From the NCBI RefSeq assembly GCF_003287275.1, contig NZ_QEVW01000015.1, positions 248,001 through 312,000 on the forward strand: 64,000 nucleotides of DNA, given 5' to 3'. Numbering within the stretch: the stretch's first letter is position 1; each line of letters starts with the position of its first letter. This DNA is from Paenibacillus taichungensis (lineage in GTDB: Bacteria; Bacillota; Bacilli; Paenibacillales; Paenibacillaceae). Below, in pieces: positions 26,859-34,376 of this stretch. A model generated the notes under the pieces. That model was not told the DNA's origin, did not search any database, and worked only from the letters and a program-made list of their open reading frames with translations. A program made the position numbers and the translations under genes.

Positions 26859-27020
26859 TTAGTATTTCTCTCTTAGTCGAATATATTTATTAATTAGTTC
26901 ATCCAGCACCATAGACTGCTTGAGGACCTTATCATCATGCATGCCATGTTTCTCCACCAATCGGCGCAAATGTTGCCGATTCTGCTCGATTTGACCTTTG
27001 ATCTGCTTGATTTCTCTCAC
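26859..27020 (-). CDS. Spo0E-like aspartyl-phosphate phosphatase, copy 2
   Basis: A 53-residue protein, too short for common gene callers. The translation runs MREIKQIKGQIEQNRQHL and later QSMVLDELINKYIRLREKY, with the Spo0E signature SMVLD. AGGGGTG lies six bases before the GTG at 27020; another GTG lies at 27029. It starts 42 bases after the stop of the decayed receptor gene on the same strand, so it could once have been co-transcribed with it. Expected role: dephosphorylate a sporulation regulator. Confidence 0.8.
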   Translation of the reverse strand: MREIKQIKGQIEQNRQHLRRLVEKHGMHDDKVLKQSMVLDELINKYIRLREKY

Positions 27021-27061
27021 AGCATGCACCCCTTTTTCAACCTATTTTAGGGTGCATTTAT

Positions 27062-27898
27062 CTAAAAATTCATAATGTAATGCTTTGCAAATTCCAAAGC
27101 TTTTTCATATTCCTTACGCACTTCACAGACACTTGCCTTCAATAGATTCGCATATGCTTTATATGTAAATATGGGGTAAAAGGCAATTCTTTTTTTATTT
27201 TTGCGTCTTCGAGATTGAAGTTCAAGTTGAAAATCAACTTTTCGTTCCAGTTCTTCGGCCAATTCATAGACCTTATCCCAATGATGTATTGTATTATAAA
27301 CATTCGCCAAATCTTTAACAGCATCCAGTTGTATTTCTTCATCCAATTTCTCAATATAGGGTTCCAATTGGACCGCTGCTGCCAGATTATCGAATTTGCT
27401 CATTGTTTTATGAAGCAAAAAAATACGGTACTGGCATAACGCCAACCGTTCCGAGTGCTGATATTTCTCACCTGCGGCTACGCATTCATATAAAATAAGC
27501 GCCGCTTCCTTCATTTCTTTGGAATACAGATTTTCTGTCATTTCAAACAGTTCTGAAATATAGTATCGATCATCTGTAACCTGATATACCACCTTTTTAA
27601 TACAGCCTAGCTTGTTAAGTTCAGCGCAGCGATACAGGAACGGTTCCAAACGCCTCCAATGGGTGCGGCTTCCACAAAGCATTCCACACTGTACATTTCG
27701 CAGAAATACCCTTGTTCAAGCCCCATTCCAGAAGTAATCTAATCTAATTGGTTCATGGAAATGGACCTGTTCCCTTTGATTATGGCACTTAGCGTGCCAA
27801 CATTGACACCAGTGACTTCAGAGAACTGTTGTAGTTTATATTTATGCTCCTTCAATGTGATTCTCTATATATGTGCGTATCGTAGGTGCAAGTTTCAA
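27062..27898 (-). pseudogene. Decayed paralogue of the Alo-type receptor gene
   Basis: Throughout its length it matches the intact receptor at 28159-29544. From the TTG at 27896-27898 it reads KLAPTIRTYIENHIE; then a frameshift near 27853-27858 leads to KEHKYKLQQFSEVTGVNVGTLSAIIKGNRSISMNQLD. An in-frame TAG follows at 27739-27741 where the intact gene has Leu. After ITSGMGLEQGYFCEMYSVECFVEAAP there is a one-base loss near 27660-27664, and the frame continues as HWRRLEPFLYRCAELNK. It ends at EFAKHYIMNF, missing roughly the last 200 residues and any propeptide gene. The open frame at 27062-27682 is only the middle of this relic. Confidence 0.88.
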
Positions 27899-27956
27899 TT
27901 CTCCCACCCCCATCAACCAAACTAACTTAAGGATTCATCAGTTCTTAATAAATGTA

Positions 27957-27985
27957 ATTTTAATCCTGAATTTTACAATGGTCAA
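27957..27985 (-). promoter_or_regulatory. Promoter of the decayed receptor gene, conserved with the intact copy
   Basis: On the minus strand: TTGACC, 17 bases, TAAAAT. The spacer GTAAAATTCAGGAT is nearly identical to that of the intact receptor, with one C for T change inside the shared run. Confidence 0.75.
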
Positions 27986-28000
27986 TGTGCGCAAAATTAC

Positions 28001-28036
28001 AAAAGGTTTACTTCCGATTACGGAAATAAACCTTTT
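28001..28036 (-). terminator. Terminator behind the propeptide gene
   Basis: AAAAGGTTTA and TAAACCTTTT form a long hairpin with a TTCCG/CGGAA inner stem, 28 bases after the propeptide stop. It closes the receptor-propeptide unit before the pseudogene promoter. Confidence 0.8.
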
Positions 28037-28064
28037 AAAATATATCAACCTCATCGCTTGGTTA

Positions 28065-28196
28065 CTACAATCCTCCACCACCATGTACAGTAAGAAGTGT
28101 TTCCATAGGAAACCAATTATTATATGAACCTAATTGACCAACATTTATAAGAATAAAACTAAGCAAGATTAAATATAGGATTCTCTTTTTTATCAT
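28065..28196 (-). CDS. aloP: Alo-type signalling propeptide, 43 residues, overlapping the receptor gene
   Basis: Not found by usual length limits. The product has a charged start (MIKKR), a hydrophobic core (ILYLILLSFILINVG), then a polar segment (SYNNWFPMETLLTV) and the end HGGGGL. This is the layout of secreted signalling propeptides that are exported and cut to a short C-terminal peptide. GGAGG at 28210-28214 lies within the receptor's coding end, about 13 bases before the ATG. The first 38 bases overlap the receptor gene in another frame, and a terminator follows. The HGxGG ending resembles AloP peptides of Paenibacillus polymyxa (mature SHGRGG is the one I recall). The mature peptide here is probably the last 6-8 residues. 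Confidence 0.8.
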   Translation of the reverse strand: MIKKRILYLILLSFILINVGQLGSYNNWFPMETLLTVHGGGGL

Positions 28197-29544
28197 AATA
28201 ATTCTGTACCTCCATTATTATTAATTTATACTGATATTCAATATCCGCAGTAGCTATATTCCTATATTTTTCATATAACGCCACACAGCGAATAATATCA
28301 GTTTGATTGTTTAGCTTTACAGATTCTTTCAGACAATAGACCAGTTGCTTGAATCCCTCAGTATATTGTTTACGATTGAGGTGATAAATTGTCCGTTCAA
28401 GTAAAAATGTGATATACATATCCGAATTGACCTGTTCAGTGTAACCCTTTAATTGAGTGATTTCTGAATTAATTCGGGCGTTATACATGTAAAGGATGTC
28501 ATCGATATTATTATCGAATTTATTAGCAGCTTCTAAAATATTAATCATTGCTGGCAAAAGTTCAGTTTCGTTATTTTCAATGAAATTAATATAAGCTGGC
28601 AAGATATTTAAGTCACCCATCATCAGCCTGTACAGATAGGTATTTGCTTCTGTCCATCCTGCAAATTTATCAATATAGATCTGATCTTCCTCATCAGGTT
28701 CAGAAATTTTCATGAGATCTCCATAGATCTCTGTATAATGTAGTGCCTCTGCATATTTTCCTTGCCTCTCACATGCGGAGGATTTAAGTAAATTTGAATA
28801 TGCTCTATATACAAATAAGGGATAAGCGGTTAATCGATTACTTTTATCCGTTATTTTCTTTGTATACGATTGTAAAATTTTCGTTTTCTGATCCAACTCA
28901 TCAGAAAGGGAAAATAACTTGTCCCAATATCTCAAAGCCAAATATGTATTCGCCAGATCCTTGATCGCATCCAGTTGCCGCTCTTCATCCAGCCGATTAA
29001 TATATGGCTCGAAGTGCACGGCCGCCCTGAGATTTTCATGCTGATCCTGACCCAGAGATAATGTGAAAATACGATACTGGCACAACGCGAGACGTTCCGA
29101 GTGTTGGTACTTCTCACACTCTGCAACACATTCATATAACATGCGGGCCGCTTTCTTTTGTCCTCGCTTAAGCATGCCTTCTGCCATCTCGAACAATTCG
29201 GAAATATAGGATCGATCATCCGTCACTTGCTGGATTACCCTCTGAATACATTCGAGCTTGTCCAGCTCGGCGCAACGTTGCAGAAAAGGTTCCAGTCTCC
29301 TCCAATGCGGTGCAGACTCCACAAAACACTCAGCGCCGTAAATTTCGTAGAAATGCCCCTCTTCCAGCTTCATGCCTTGGGTAATCAGATCCAGTTGAGC
29401 CATGGCGATTGGCCGCGTCCCTTTGATGATCGCACTTAACGTTCCAGCGTTCACACCCGATATATCGGCAAAGTATTGCAGGGTATAGCCCTGTTTCCTG
29501 ATGTAGTCCTCAATAAAGGAGCGTATCGTAGTTGTAGGTTCCAT
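28159..29544 (-). CDS. aloR: Alo/AimR-type peptide receptor and transcription regulator (RRNPP-like)
   Basis: A 461-residue protein. Residues about 5-65 are a helix-turn-helix (YTLQYFADISGVNAGTLSAIIKGTRPIAMAQLDLITQGM). The remaining 390 residues are helical repeats like TPRs (for example HSERLALCQYRIFTL, QLDAIKDLANTYLALRYWDKLFSLSDELD, NLLKSSACERQGKYAEALHYTEIYGDLM). This is the build of RRNPP receptors, which bind imported peptides; size and order fit AloR/AimR. The ATG at 29544 has GGAGG eight bases before it; a GTG at 29559 is the alternative. The 3' end overlaps the propeptide gene. The region is AT-rich compared with its neighbours. Target genes are unknown; the Spo0E genes next door are candidates. 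Confidence 0.8.
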   Translation of the reverse strand: MEPTTTIRSFIEDYIRKQGYTLQYFADISGVNAGTLSAIIKGTRPIAMAQLDLITQGMKLEEGHFYEIYGAECFVESAPHWRRLEPFLQRCAELDKLECIQRVIQQVTDDRSYISELFEMAEGMLKRGQKKAARMLYECVAECEKYQHSERLALCQYRIFTLSLGQDQHENLRAAVHFEPYINRLDEERQLDAIKDLANTYLALRYWDKLFSLSDELDQKTKILQSYTKKITDKSNRLTAYPLFVYRAYSNLLKSSACERQGKYAEALHYTEIYGDLMKISEPDEEDQIYIDKFAGWTEANTYLYRLMMGDLNILPAYINFIENNETELLPAMINILEAANKFDNNIDDILYMYNARINSEITQLKGYTEQVNSDMYITFLLERTIYHLNRKQYTEGFKQLVYCLKESVKLNNQTDIIRCVALYEKYRNIATADIEYQYKLIIMEVQNYYDKKENPIFNLA

Positions 29545-29598
29545 GTCTCCCACCTCCACAATGAAAATCCATAAATTTGAATTTATATGATATGTACA

Positions 29599-29627
29599 AT
29601 TTTAATCCTAAATTTTACAGCGGTCAA
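29599..29627 (-). promoter_or_regulatory. Promoter of the Alo-type receptor gene
   Basis: On the minus strand: TTGACC, 17 bases, TAAAAT. The spacer and flanks match the promoter of the decayed copy over about 34 bp, which suggests that the receptor or a shared factor binds here. Confidence 0.75.
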
Positions 29628-29813
29628 TAAAAATCGTGGCAATTTCCTGCCTATATGTTTAGGTTTAAGCAGCTTTAATCCGCCTTATAGAAAAAATCCA
29701 TTAGAAGAATGCCTGGCAACATGGTAAAGTTAGCTTCAGCTTGAATATCCTACTATTTCCATGGGAATAGACAACCCAGGTGCTTTTCCAATCCAATCCA
29801 AGGGGATGGTTAG

Positions 29814-30938
29814 ATGAAATTTGCCCTATTTAGTCTCATGATGAATCTTCCAAATGCCGTAACTGGTGAATCACTAACAACACAACAGAAGTTCCACAAT
29901 ATTTTGGAACAAGCCAAACTGGCCGAACGGCTGGGATTCGATGCATACGGGATCGGCGAGCGGCATGGTGCACCTTTTCTGTCTTCCTCGCCTCCCGTTG
30001 TGCTAACCGCCGTCGCTGCTGCGACTTCACGTATCCGGTTACTAACAACGGTCACTGTTCTCAGTATACTTGATCCGGTACGAGTTGCCGAGGATTATGC
30101 CACGCTGGATCAATTATCGGGCGGGCGGCTGGAGATGATCATCGGGAAAGGCAATGATCCTCGGCACTATCCCCTATTTGGCATTAGCGAAGAGGAACAA
30201 TGGGATTCGCTCGGTGAGCGCTACGAACTGCTGAAACGACTGTGGACTGAAGAGAATGTAACCTGGCAGGGAAAGTATCGCCCTCCCCTTCAAGAGGTTA
30301 CCACTCAGCCGAGACCACTCCAGCAATCCATTCCGATCTGGCATGGCAGCGCATCGAGCACCCGCTCTACCGAGCTTGCAGCCAAGTATGGCGAACCGAT
30401 ATTTAGCTCGAATTCCTTCCACCCGCAGGCCAAATACAAAGCGTTAATTGACCATTACCGGGAGCGTCTCGACTATTATGGTCATGATGCGAACCGAGCG
30501 GTGGTTGGCTCCGGAGCAGGAAGCCTATACCTCGCGAATACACGCGAAGAAGCGATCCGGCGTTATACGCCTTATTATGAGGCCTTTCATGCTACGGCCG
30601 CTGCGCAGCACAACCAGTCGCCTTTTAAGGACCTGGAGGATAACATTGCGCATGGCCCTGTACTGATTGGTAGTCCAGAGCAGGTCATTGAGAAGATTCT
30701 GAACTACCATGCCGCATATGGACATCAGGTACTGAGTATCAGCGTCGATGGACTCAGCCATGCGGAGCAGTTGGAGCAGGTAGAACGCTTTGCCCAGGAT
30801 GTAGCGCCAGTGTTACGACGCGAAATACCCAGTTTCATATGGAACGAGCCCCCGCTCTTGAACGAGTCTCTTCCCTCTTCCACTTCGCCTTCTCCCGATT
30901 CATGGCCCCCTGCCATCTCACCGATCTTCCAGGTGTAG
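29814..30938 (+). CDS. LLM-class flavin-dependent oxidoreductase (luciferase-like)
   Basis: A 374-residue bacterial-luciferase-fold enzyme. Typical segments are LAERLGFDAYGIGERHG, RIRLLTTVTVLSILDPVRVAEDYATLDQLSGGRLEMIIGKGND and a late GSPEQVIEKILNY. It uses reduced flavin and oxygen; the substrate is not known. AAGGGGATGG precedes the ATG. The C-terminal 30 residues are Ser/Pro-rich and look non-conserved. Monocistronic, converging on the TetR gene. Confidence 0.85.
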   Translation: MKFALFSLMMNLPNAVTGESLTTQQKFHNILEQAKLAERLGFDAYGIGERHGAPFLSSSPPVVLTAVAAATSRIRLLTTVTVLSILDPVRVAEDYATLDQLSGGRLEMIIGKGNDPRHYPLFGISEEEQWDSLGERYELLKRLWTEENVTWQGKYRPPLQEVTTQPRPLQQSIPIWHGSASSTRSTELAAKYGEPIFSSNSFHPQAKYKALIDHYRERLDYYGHDANRAVVGSGAGSLYLANTREEAIRRYTPYYEAFHATAAAQHNQSPFKDLEDNIAHGPVLIGSPEQVIEKILNYHAAYGHQVLSISVDGLSHAEQLEQVERFAQDVAPVLRREIPSFIWNEPPLLNESLPSSTSPSPDSWPPAISPIFQV

Positions 30939-31035
30939 TTCGCAATTCTCCACACGTTCCCCATTCATCAACAAGCCTTCTGCACCAAGGGTGATTCTTG
31001 CGAATCGCCCTATCCCTCCCCCAAGATGTCTTTTT

Positions 31036-31620
31036 CTATGATCCAGATTTAATACCTTCAAACAAGGAAACCAACGAACGCTGTACAAATTCAGTATCTA
31101 ACGGTTCGCCAGTCACCAACATGCGATAGAACATCGCTCCATAGACGAGGTCTATGCACAGTCCGATGTCACAATCTTTTTTCAACTGTCCCCGTTCTAT
31201 ACCTTTTTCAAAAATCCCCCACGCTTCGCGCCGACGAGGCTGAATGTATCTAGTTCGGTATTCTTCTGCAAGTCCTGGATCAGACTGTCCCTCTCCGACA
31301 ATCTGTGTGATCACTTTTCCTTCCCGGCTGCTCAAAAAATCAACCAGATTGCTCGCATGAATGCGCACATCCTCAAATACCGATCCTGTATCCGGTACAG
31401 GCAATCTTGCCTTTGCCGCAGACATGTACCCATCCATAATGACAGCACCTTTATTGGGCCACCATTTATATATCGTTGCTTTGCTCACCTTAGCACGTTC
31501 AGCAATTTTTTCGATCGTAACCACTCCGAAGCCATGTTCCAGTAATAATTCATAGGAAGCTGCAAGAATCGCATTCTGGGTTTCCACATTGCGGGGACGC
31601 CCTCTTTTGGCTGTCATCAT
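31036..31620 (-). CDS. TetR family transcriptional repressor
   Basis: A 194-residue repressor with an N-terminal helix-turn-helix (NAILAASYELLLEHGFGVVTIEKIAERAKVSKATIYKWWPNKGAVI) and a TetR_C-type ligand domain. AAGGAGG precedes the first of two ATGs at 31620. It is divergent from the MFS exporter gene, with palindromic operators between them, the usual design for a drug-responsive repressor that controls its neighbour and itself. Confidence 0.88.
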   Translation of the reverse strand: MMTAKRGRPRNVETQNAILAASYELLLEHGFGVVTIEKIAERAKVSKATIYKWWPNKGAVIMDGYMSAAKARLPVPDTGSVFEDVRIHASNLVDFLSSREGKVITQIVGEGQSDPGLAEEYRTRYIQPRRREAWGIFEKGIERGQLKKDCDIGLCIDLVYGAMFYRMLVTGEPLDTEFVQRSLVSLFEGIKSGS

Positions 31621-31754
31621 AAACCCTCCTTGGTGTAACAAATGCATCTGTAAATCATAAAAACTATACGTTCATTATACTAAAACACCAATCCATTAAA
31701 CAATTTTGTGCTTACCTTACTTTGACAACAAAAATCCCCACGTCTATTTACAAT

Positions 31755-31768
31755 ACTAAACGTTTAGT
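31755..31768. promoter_or_regulatory. Candidate TetR operator 1
   Basis: A perfect 14-bp palindrome, ACTAAACGTTTAGT, in the divergent promoter region. Confidence 0.6.
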
Positions 31769-31789
31769 TTATTATATACTTGTAATTAG

Positions 31790-31804
31790 TAAACGCACCG
31801 TTTA
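31790..31804. promoter_or_regulatory. Candidate TetR operator 2
   Basis: TAAACG, three bases, CGTTTA: the same half-site as operator 1 but spaced by three bases, 35 bp away. Confidence 0.5.
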
Positions 31805-31874
31805 GTAATTAATAAATTCAATACAAGTGTACTTTAATAAAAAATAATTTGAGAACAAGTGGAGGGTTAAACTT

Positions 31875-33080
31875 ATGGATATACAACCTGATGTGAAGGC
31901 AAATTCAGTTCCAAGCTGGTTGATTTTACTTTTGGCTGCGGCGTGCGGGCTGATTGCGGCAAACCTGTATTATGCTCAGACCGTTATAGGGCCTATCAGC
32001 GTTACAACAGGGCTTTCCTCCGCTGCTGCTGGACTGATTGTGACGTTAACACAGATCGGGTATGTTATTGGCCTGCTGTTTATCGTTCCGCTCAGTGACA
32101 TTTTGGAGAATAAGCGACTGGTAACTTTTTTCCTCATCATTCTAGTCGTTGCATTGATTGGAGCCGCCTTCTCTTCCCATGCCGTATTATTTCTGACGGC
32201 TTCCCTTGTCATCGGTATCAGTTCCGTCGTTGCGCAAATTCTGGTTCCTTATGCCACCTACCTCACTTCTGAGGAGCAACGCGGACGGGTTGTCGGCAAT
32301 GTGATGAGTGGTCTGCTGCTGGGCATCATGCTGGCTCGGCCTGTCGCAAGTTTTATTACGAGCCTGCTCGGCTGGCAAGCGGTCTTTGTCTTCTCGGCAA
32401 TCATTATCGGATTGCTTACACTGCTCCTGTCACGCGCACTTCCTGCACGTCAGCCACAACCTGCGATGAAGTACGGACAATTAATTCTGTCATTGGGTTC
32501 CCTGCTCAAAACATTTCCCATGCTTCGCCGCCGAGCCCTCTATCAGGCCAGTCTGTTTGGCGCCTTCAGCTTGTTCTGGACTACAGTTCCCTTGCAGCTC
32601 GCCAATGAGTATGGCATGTCCCAACAGGGAATTGCCTGGTTTGCACTGGCTGGTGTTGGGGGTGCCATCGCAGCACCTATTGCCGGAAGATGGGCAGATA
32701 AAGGTTTAACCCGTATATTAACCGGACTCGCCATGGTCATCGCGGCTGCATCTTTTGGGCTTGCCTATCTGTTCCAGGGTCATTCTACCGCTACCCTTAT
32801 TCTGCTTGTGGTTGTTGCCATCACACTGGATATGGCGGTTTCGGGTAATCTGGTACTGGGACAGCGCATTATCTATTCGTTGAGCGAAGCAAGAGGACGC
32901 GTAAACGGGATATTTATGTCGATCTTTTTTGTAGGGGGCGCAATTGGATCATCTCTTGGCAGTTGGTCCTACGCGCATGGAGGTTGGAGTCTCACTACAT
33001 TGATTGGTCTGTTAATGCCTCTGCTGGCACTCGTATACTACTTAACGGAAAAGAAAGTCACCGTCGTCAGTAACCCGTAA
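31875..33080 (+). CDS. MFS transporter (drug efflux type)
   Basis: A 401-residue protein with about twelve membrane helices. The loop after helix 2 has the MFS signature form LFIVPLSDILENKRL. ANLYYAQTVIGPI near the start is typical of YdhP/AraJ-like DHA1 exporters. TGGAGGG precedes the ATG. Divergent from the TetR gene, so it is likely induced by a toxic compound that it exports. A strong terminator follows. Confidence 0.85.
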   Translation: MDIQPDVKANSVPSWLILLLAAACGLIAANLYYAQTVIGPISVTTGLSSAAAGLIVTLTQIGYVIGLLFIVPLSDILENKRLVTFFLIILVVALIGAAFSSHAVLFLTASLVIGISSVVAQILVPYATYLTSEEQRGRVVGNVMSGLLLGIMLARPVASFITSLLGWQAVFVFSAIIIGLLTLLLSRALPARQPQPAMKYGQLILSLGSLLKTFPMLRRRALYQASLFGAFSLFWTTVPLQLANEYGMSQQGIAWFALAGVGGAIAAPIAGRWADKGLTRILTGLAMVIAAASFGLAYLFQGHSTATLILLVVVAITLDMAVSGNLVLGQRIIYSLSEARGRVNGIFMSIFFVGGAIGSSLGSWSYAHGGWSLTTLIGLLMPLLALVYYLTEKKVTVVSNP

Positions 33081-33100
33081 CCATCCTTCCATACGTAAAC

Positions 33101-33143
33101 AAAGGGCAGAATGATCTTTAGGATCAGCTTCTGCCCTTTTCTT
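33101..33143 (+). terminator. Terminator after the MFS gene
   Basis: AAAGGGCAGA pairs with TTCTGCCCTTTT, with an inner GATC/GATC stem. It also faces the converging flavin oxidoreductase gene. Confidence 0.8.
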
Positions 33144-33150
33144 GCTACAT

Positions 33151-34203
33151 TCACACCAACACAGTCAGATGTGCATTGGCATCATACTCGATCAACTGCT
33201 GCCCCGTACGCAATTTTTGCACCAGATCAGGATTGGCGATAAACGGTCTGCCGAACGCTGCCAAATCAATGCTCCGATCTTGCACAGCCTGTTCTGCTGT
33301 GTTTACCTCAAGATCGCCTACGCCAATGATGATTCCATCCCACTGCTCGCGAATCGCCTCATGGAAATTTTGTTCCCCATCCCAGACTGTGGTGTACAGA
33401 TCTGTTGAAGGATGTAGGATTGTAATGCCTGTCTCGCGGAACAGACTCAGATAGGCGTTCAGCACTCCAGCCTTGTCTGACCAGACATAGGAAGGGTCAT
33501 CATCTTTTTTCTCGGAAAATCGTACCGATATGCGATCCACGCTGATTTCTTTTTGAACTGCAATAATGATCTCCTTCAGAAAACGCAATCGTCCCTGGAT
33601 ATCGCCTCCGTATTCGTCTGTTCTGTGGTTCGTCTTCTCATTGATAAACTGGTCGATCAGATAACCATGTGCTGCATGCAGCTCAATTCCGTCGAATCCA
33701 GCCAGTACCGCATTGCGGGCAGCCGTTTGAAATTGTTGAATGCTTTCCCGGATATCTTGCGTACTCATGGCTTGTGGTATCTGATATGGCTTATGCAATT
33801 TATGGACTCTTCCTTGAGCAGGAATGCTTGAAGGTGCCAGTGGCTGGGTACCGATCAGATCGGAGTGAGACAGTCTGCCCACATGCCACAGCTGAGCGAT
33901 GATGGTCCCTCCGTGTTTATGGACGGCATTCGTTACTTTCTTCCATGAGTCGGTCTGTTCAGCCGTATATAATCCGGGGATGCCATAGGTTCCTTTACCT
34001 GCCAGCGAGGGGTTGATCCCCTCTGTAATGATCAGTCCCACTCCATCCTGGGCACGTCGCTCATAATACGCCACCATCTCTTCCGTCGCGGTCCCATCCT
34101 GATCACTGGCAAACCCTCGGGTAAGAGGTGCCATCACCAATCTGTTTCTCAAATGCCATTCGTTGATCGTCACCGGGCTCAGTAATGTAGACATATTTTT
34201 CAC
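33151..34203 (-). CDS. Old yellow enzyme family NADH:flavin oxidoreductase
   Basis: A 350-residue FMN-binding TIM barrel. Family motifs: LSPVTINEWHLRNRLVMAPLTR, GLIITEG, GGTIIAQLWHVGR, and the substrate His/Asn region FDGIELHAAHGYLIDQFINEKTNHRTDEYGG. It reduces activated C=C bonds with NAD(P)H. The GTG at 34203 is preferred because GAAGGAG lies five bases before it; an ATG three codons on at 34194 is possible. It is divergent from a LysR regulator that probably controls it. Confidence 0.82.
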   Translation of the reverse strand: MKNMSTLLSPVTINEWHLRNRLVMAPLTRGFASDQDGTATEEMVAYYERRAQDGVGLIITEGINPSLAGKGTYGIPGLYTAEQTDSWKKVTNAVHKHGGTIIAQLWHVGRLSHSDLIGTQPLAPSSIPAQGRVHKLHKPYQIPQAMSTQDIRESIQQFQTAARNAVLAGFDGIELHAAHGYLIDQFINEKTNHRTDEYGGDIQGRLRFLKEIIIAVQKEISVDRISVRFSEKKDDDPSYVWSDKAGVLNAYLSLFRETGITILHPSTDLYTTVWDGEQNFHEAIREQWDGIIIGVGDLEVNTAEQAVQDRSIDLAAFGRPFIANPDLVQKLRTGQQLIEYDANAHLTVLV

Positions 34204-34320
34204 CACAACTCCTTCTCCATTATCAGCGTTTTGCATAATTCCATGCGCTGTAAAAGCTTTTGATAATGATATTGTAAGCTGGCATGTATATATCGTAAAA
34301 TGATTGAAATATATAGATAT

Positions 34321-34335
34321 ATCTCTCATAGAGAT
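34321..34335. promoter_or_regulatory. Candidate LysR-type operator
   Basis: ATCTCT, CAT, AGAGAT: an interrupted palindrome between the divergent OYE and LysR genes, next to an AT palindrome (ATATATAGATATAT). Confidence 0.45.
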
Positions 34336-34376
34336 ACCTGACAACTCATTTCATTACAACTCAGGAGGCCAGAACC

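Noticed and set aside
27062..27682. A 206-codon open frame as an intact gene
   Set aside because: It is the in-frame middle of a broken receptor gene: homology continues upstream through two frameshifts and a stop, and its apparent start has no ribosome site.
27873..28127. 84-codon plus-strand frame
   Set aside because: It crosses the terminator, pseudogene promoter and propeptide gene of the opposite strand; no ribosome site.
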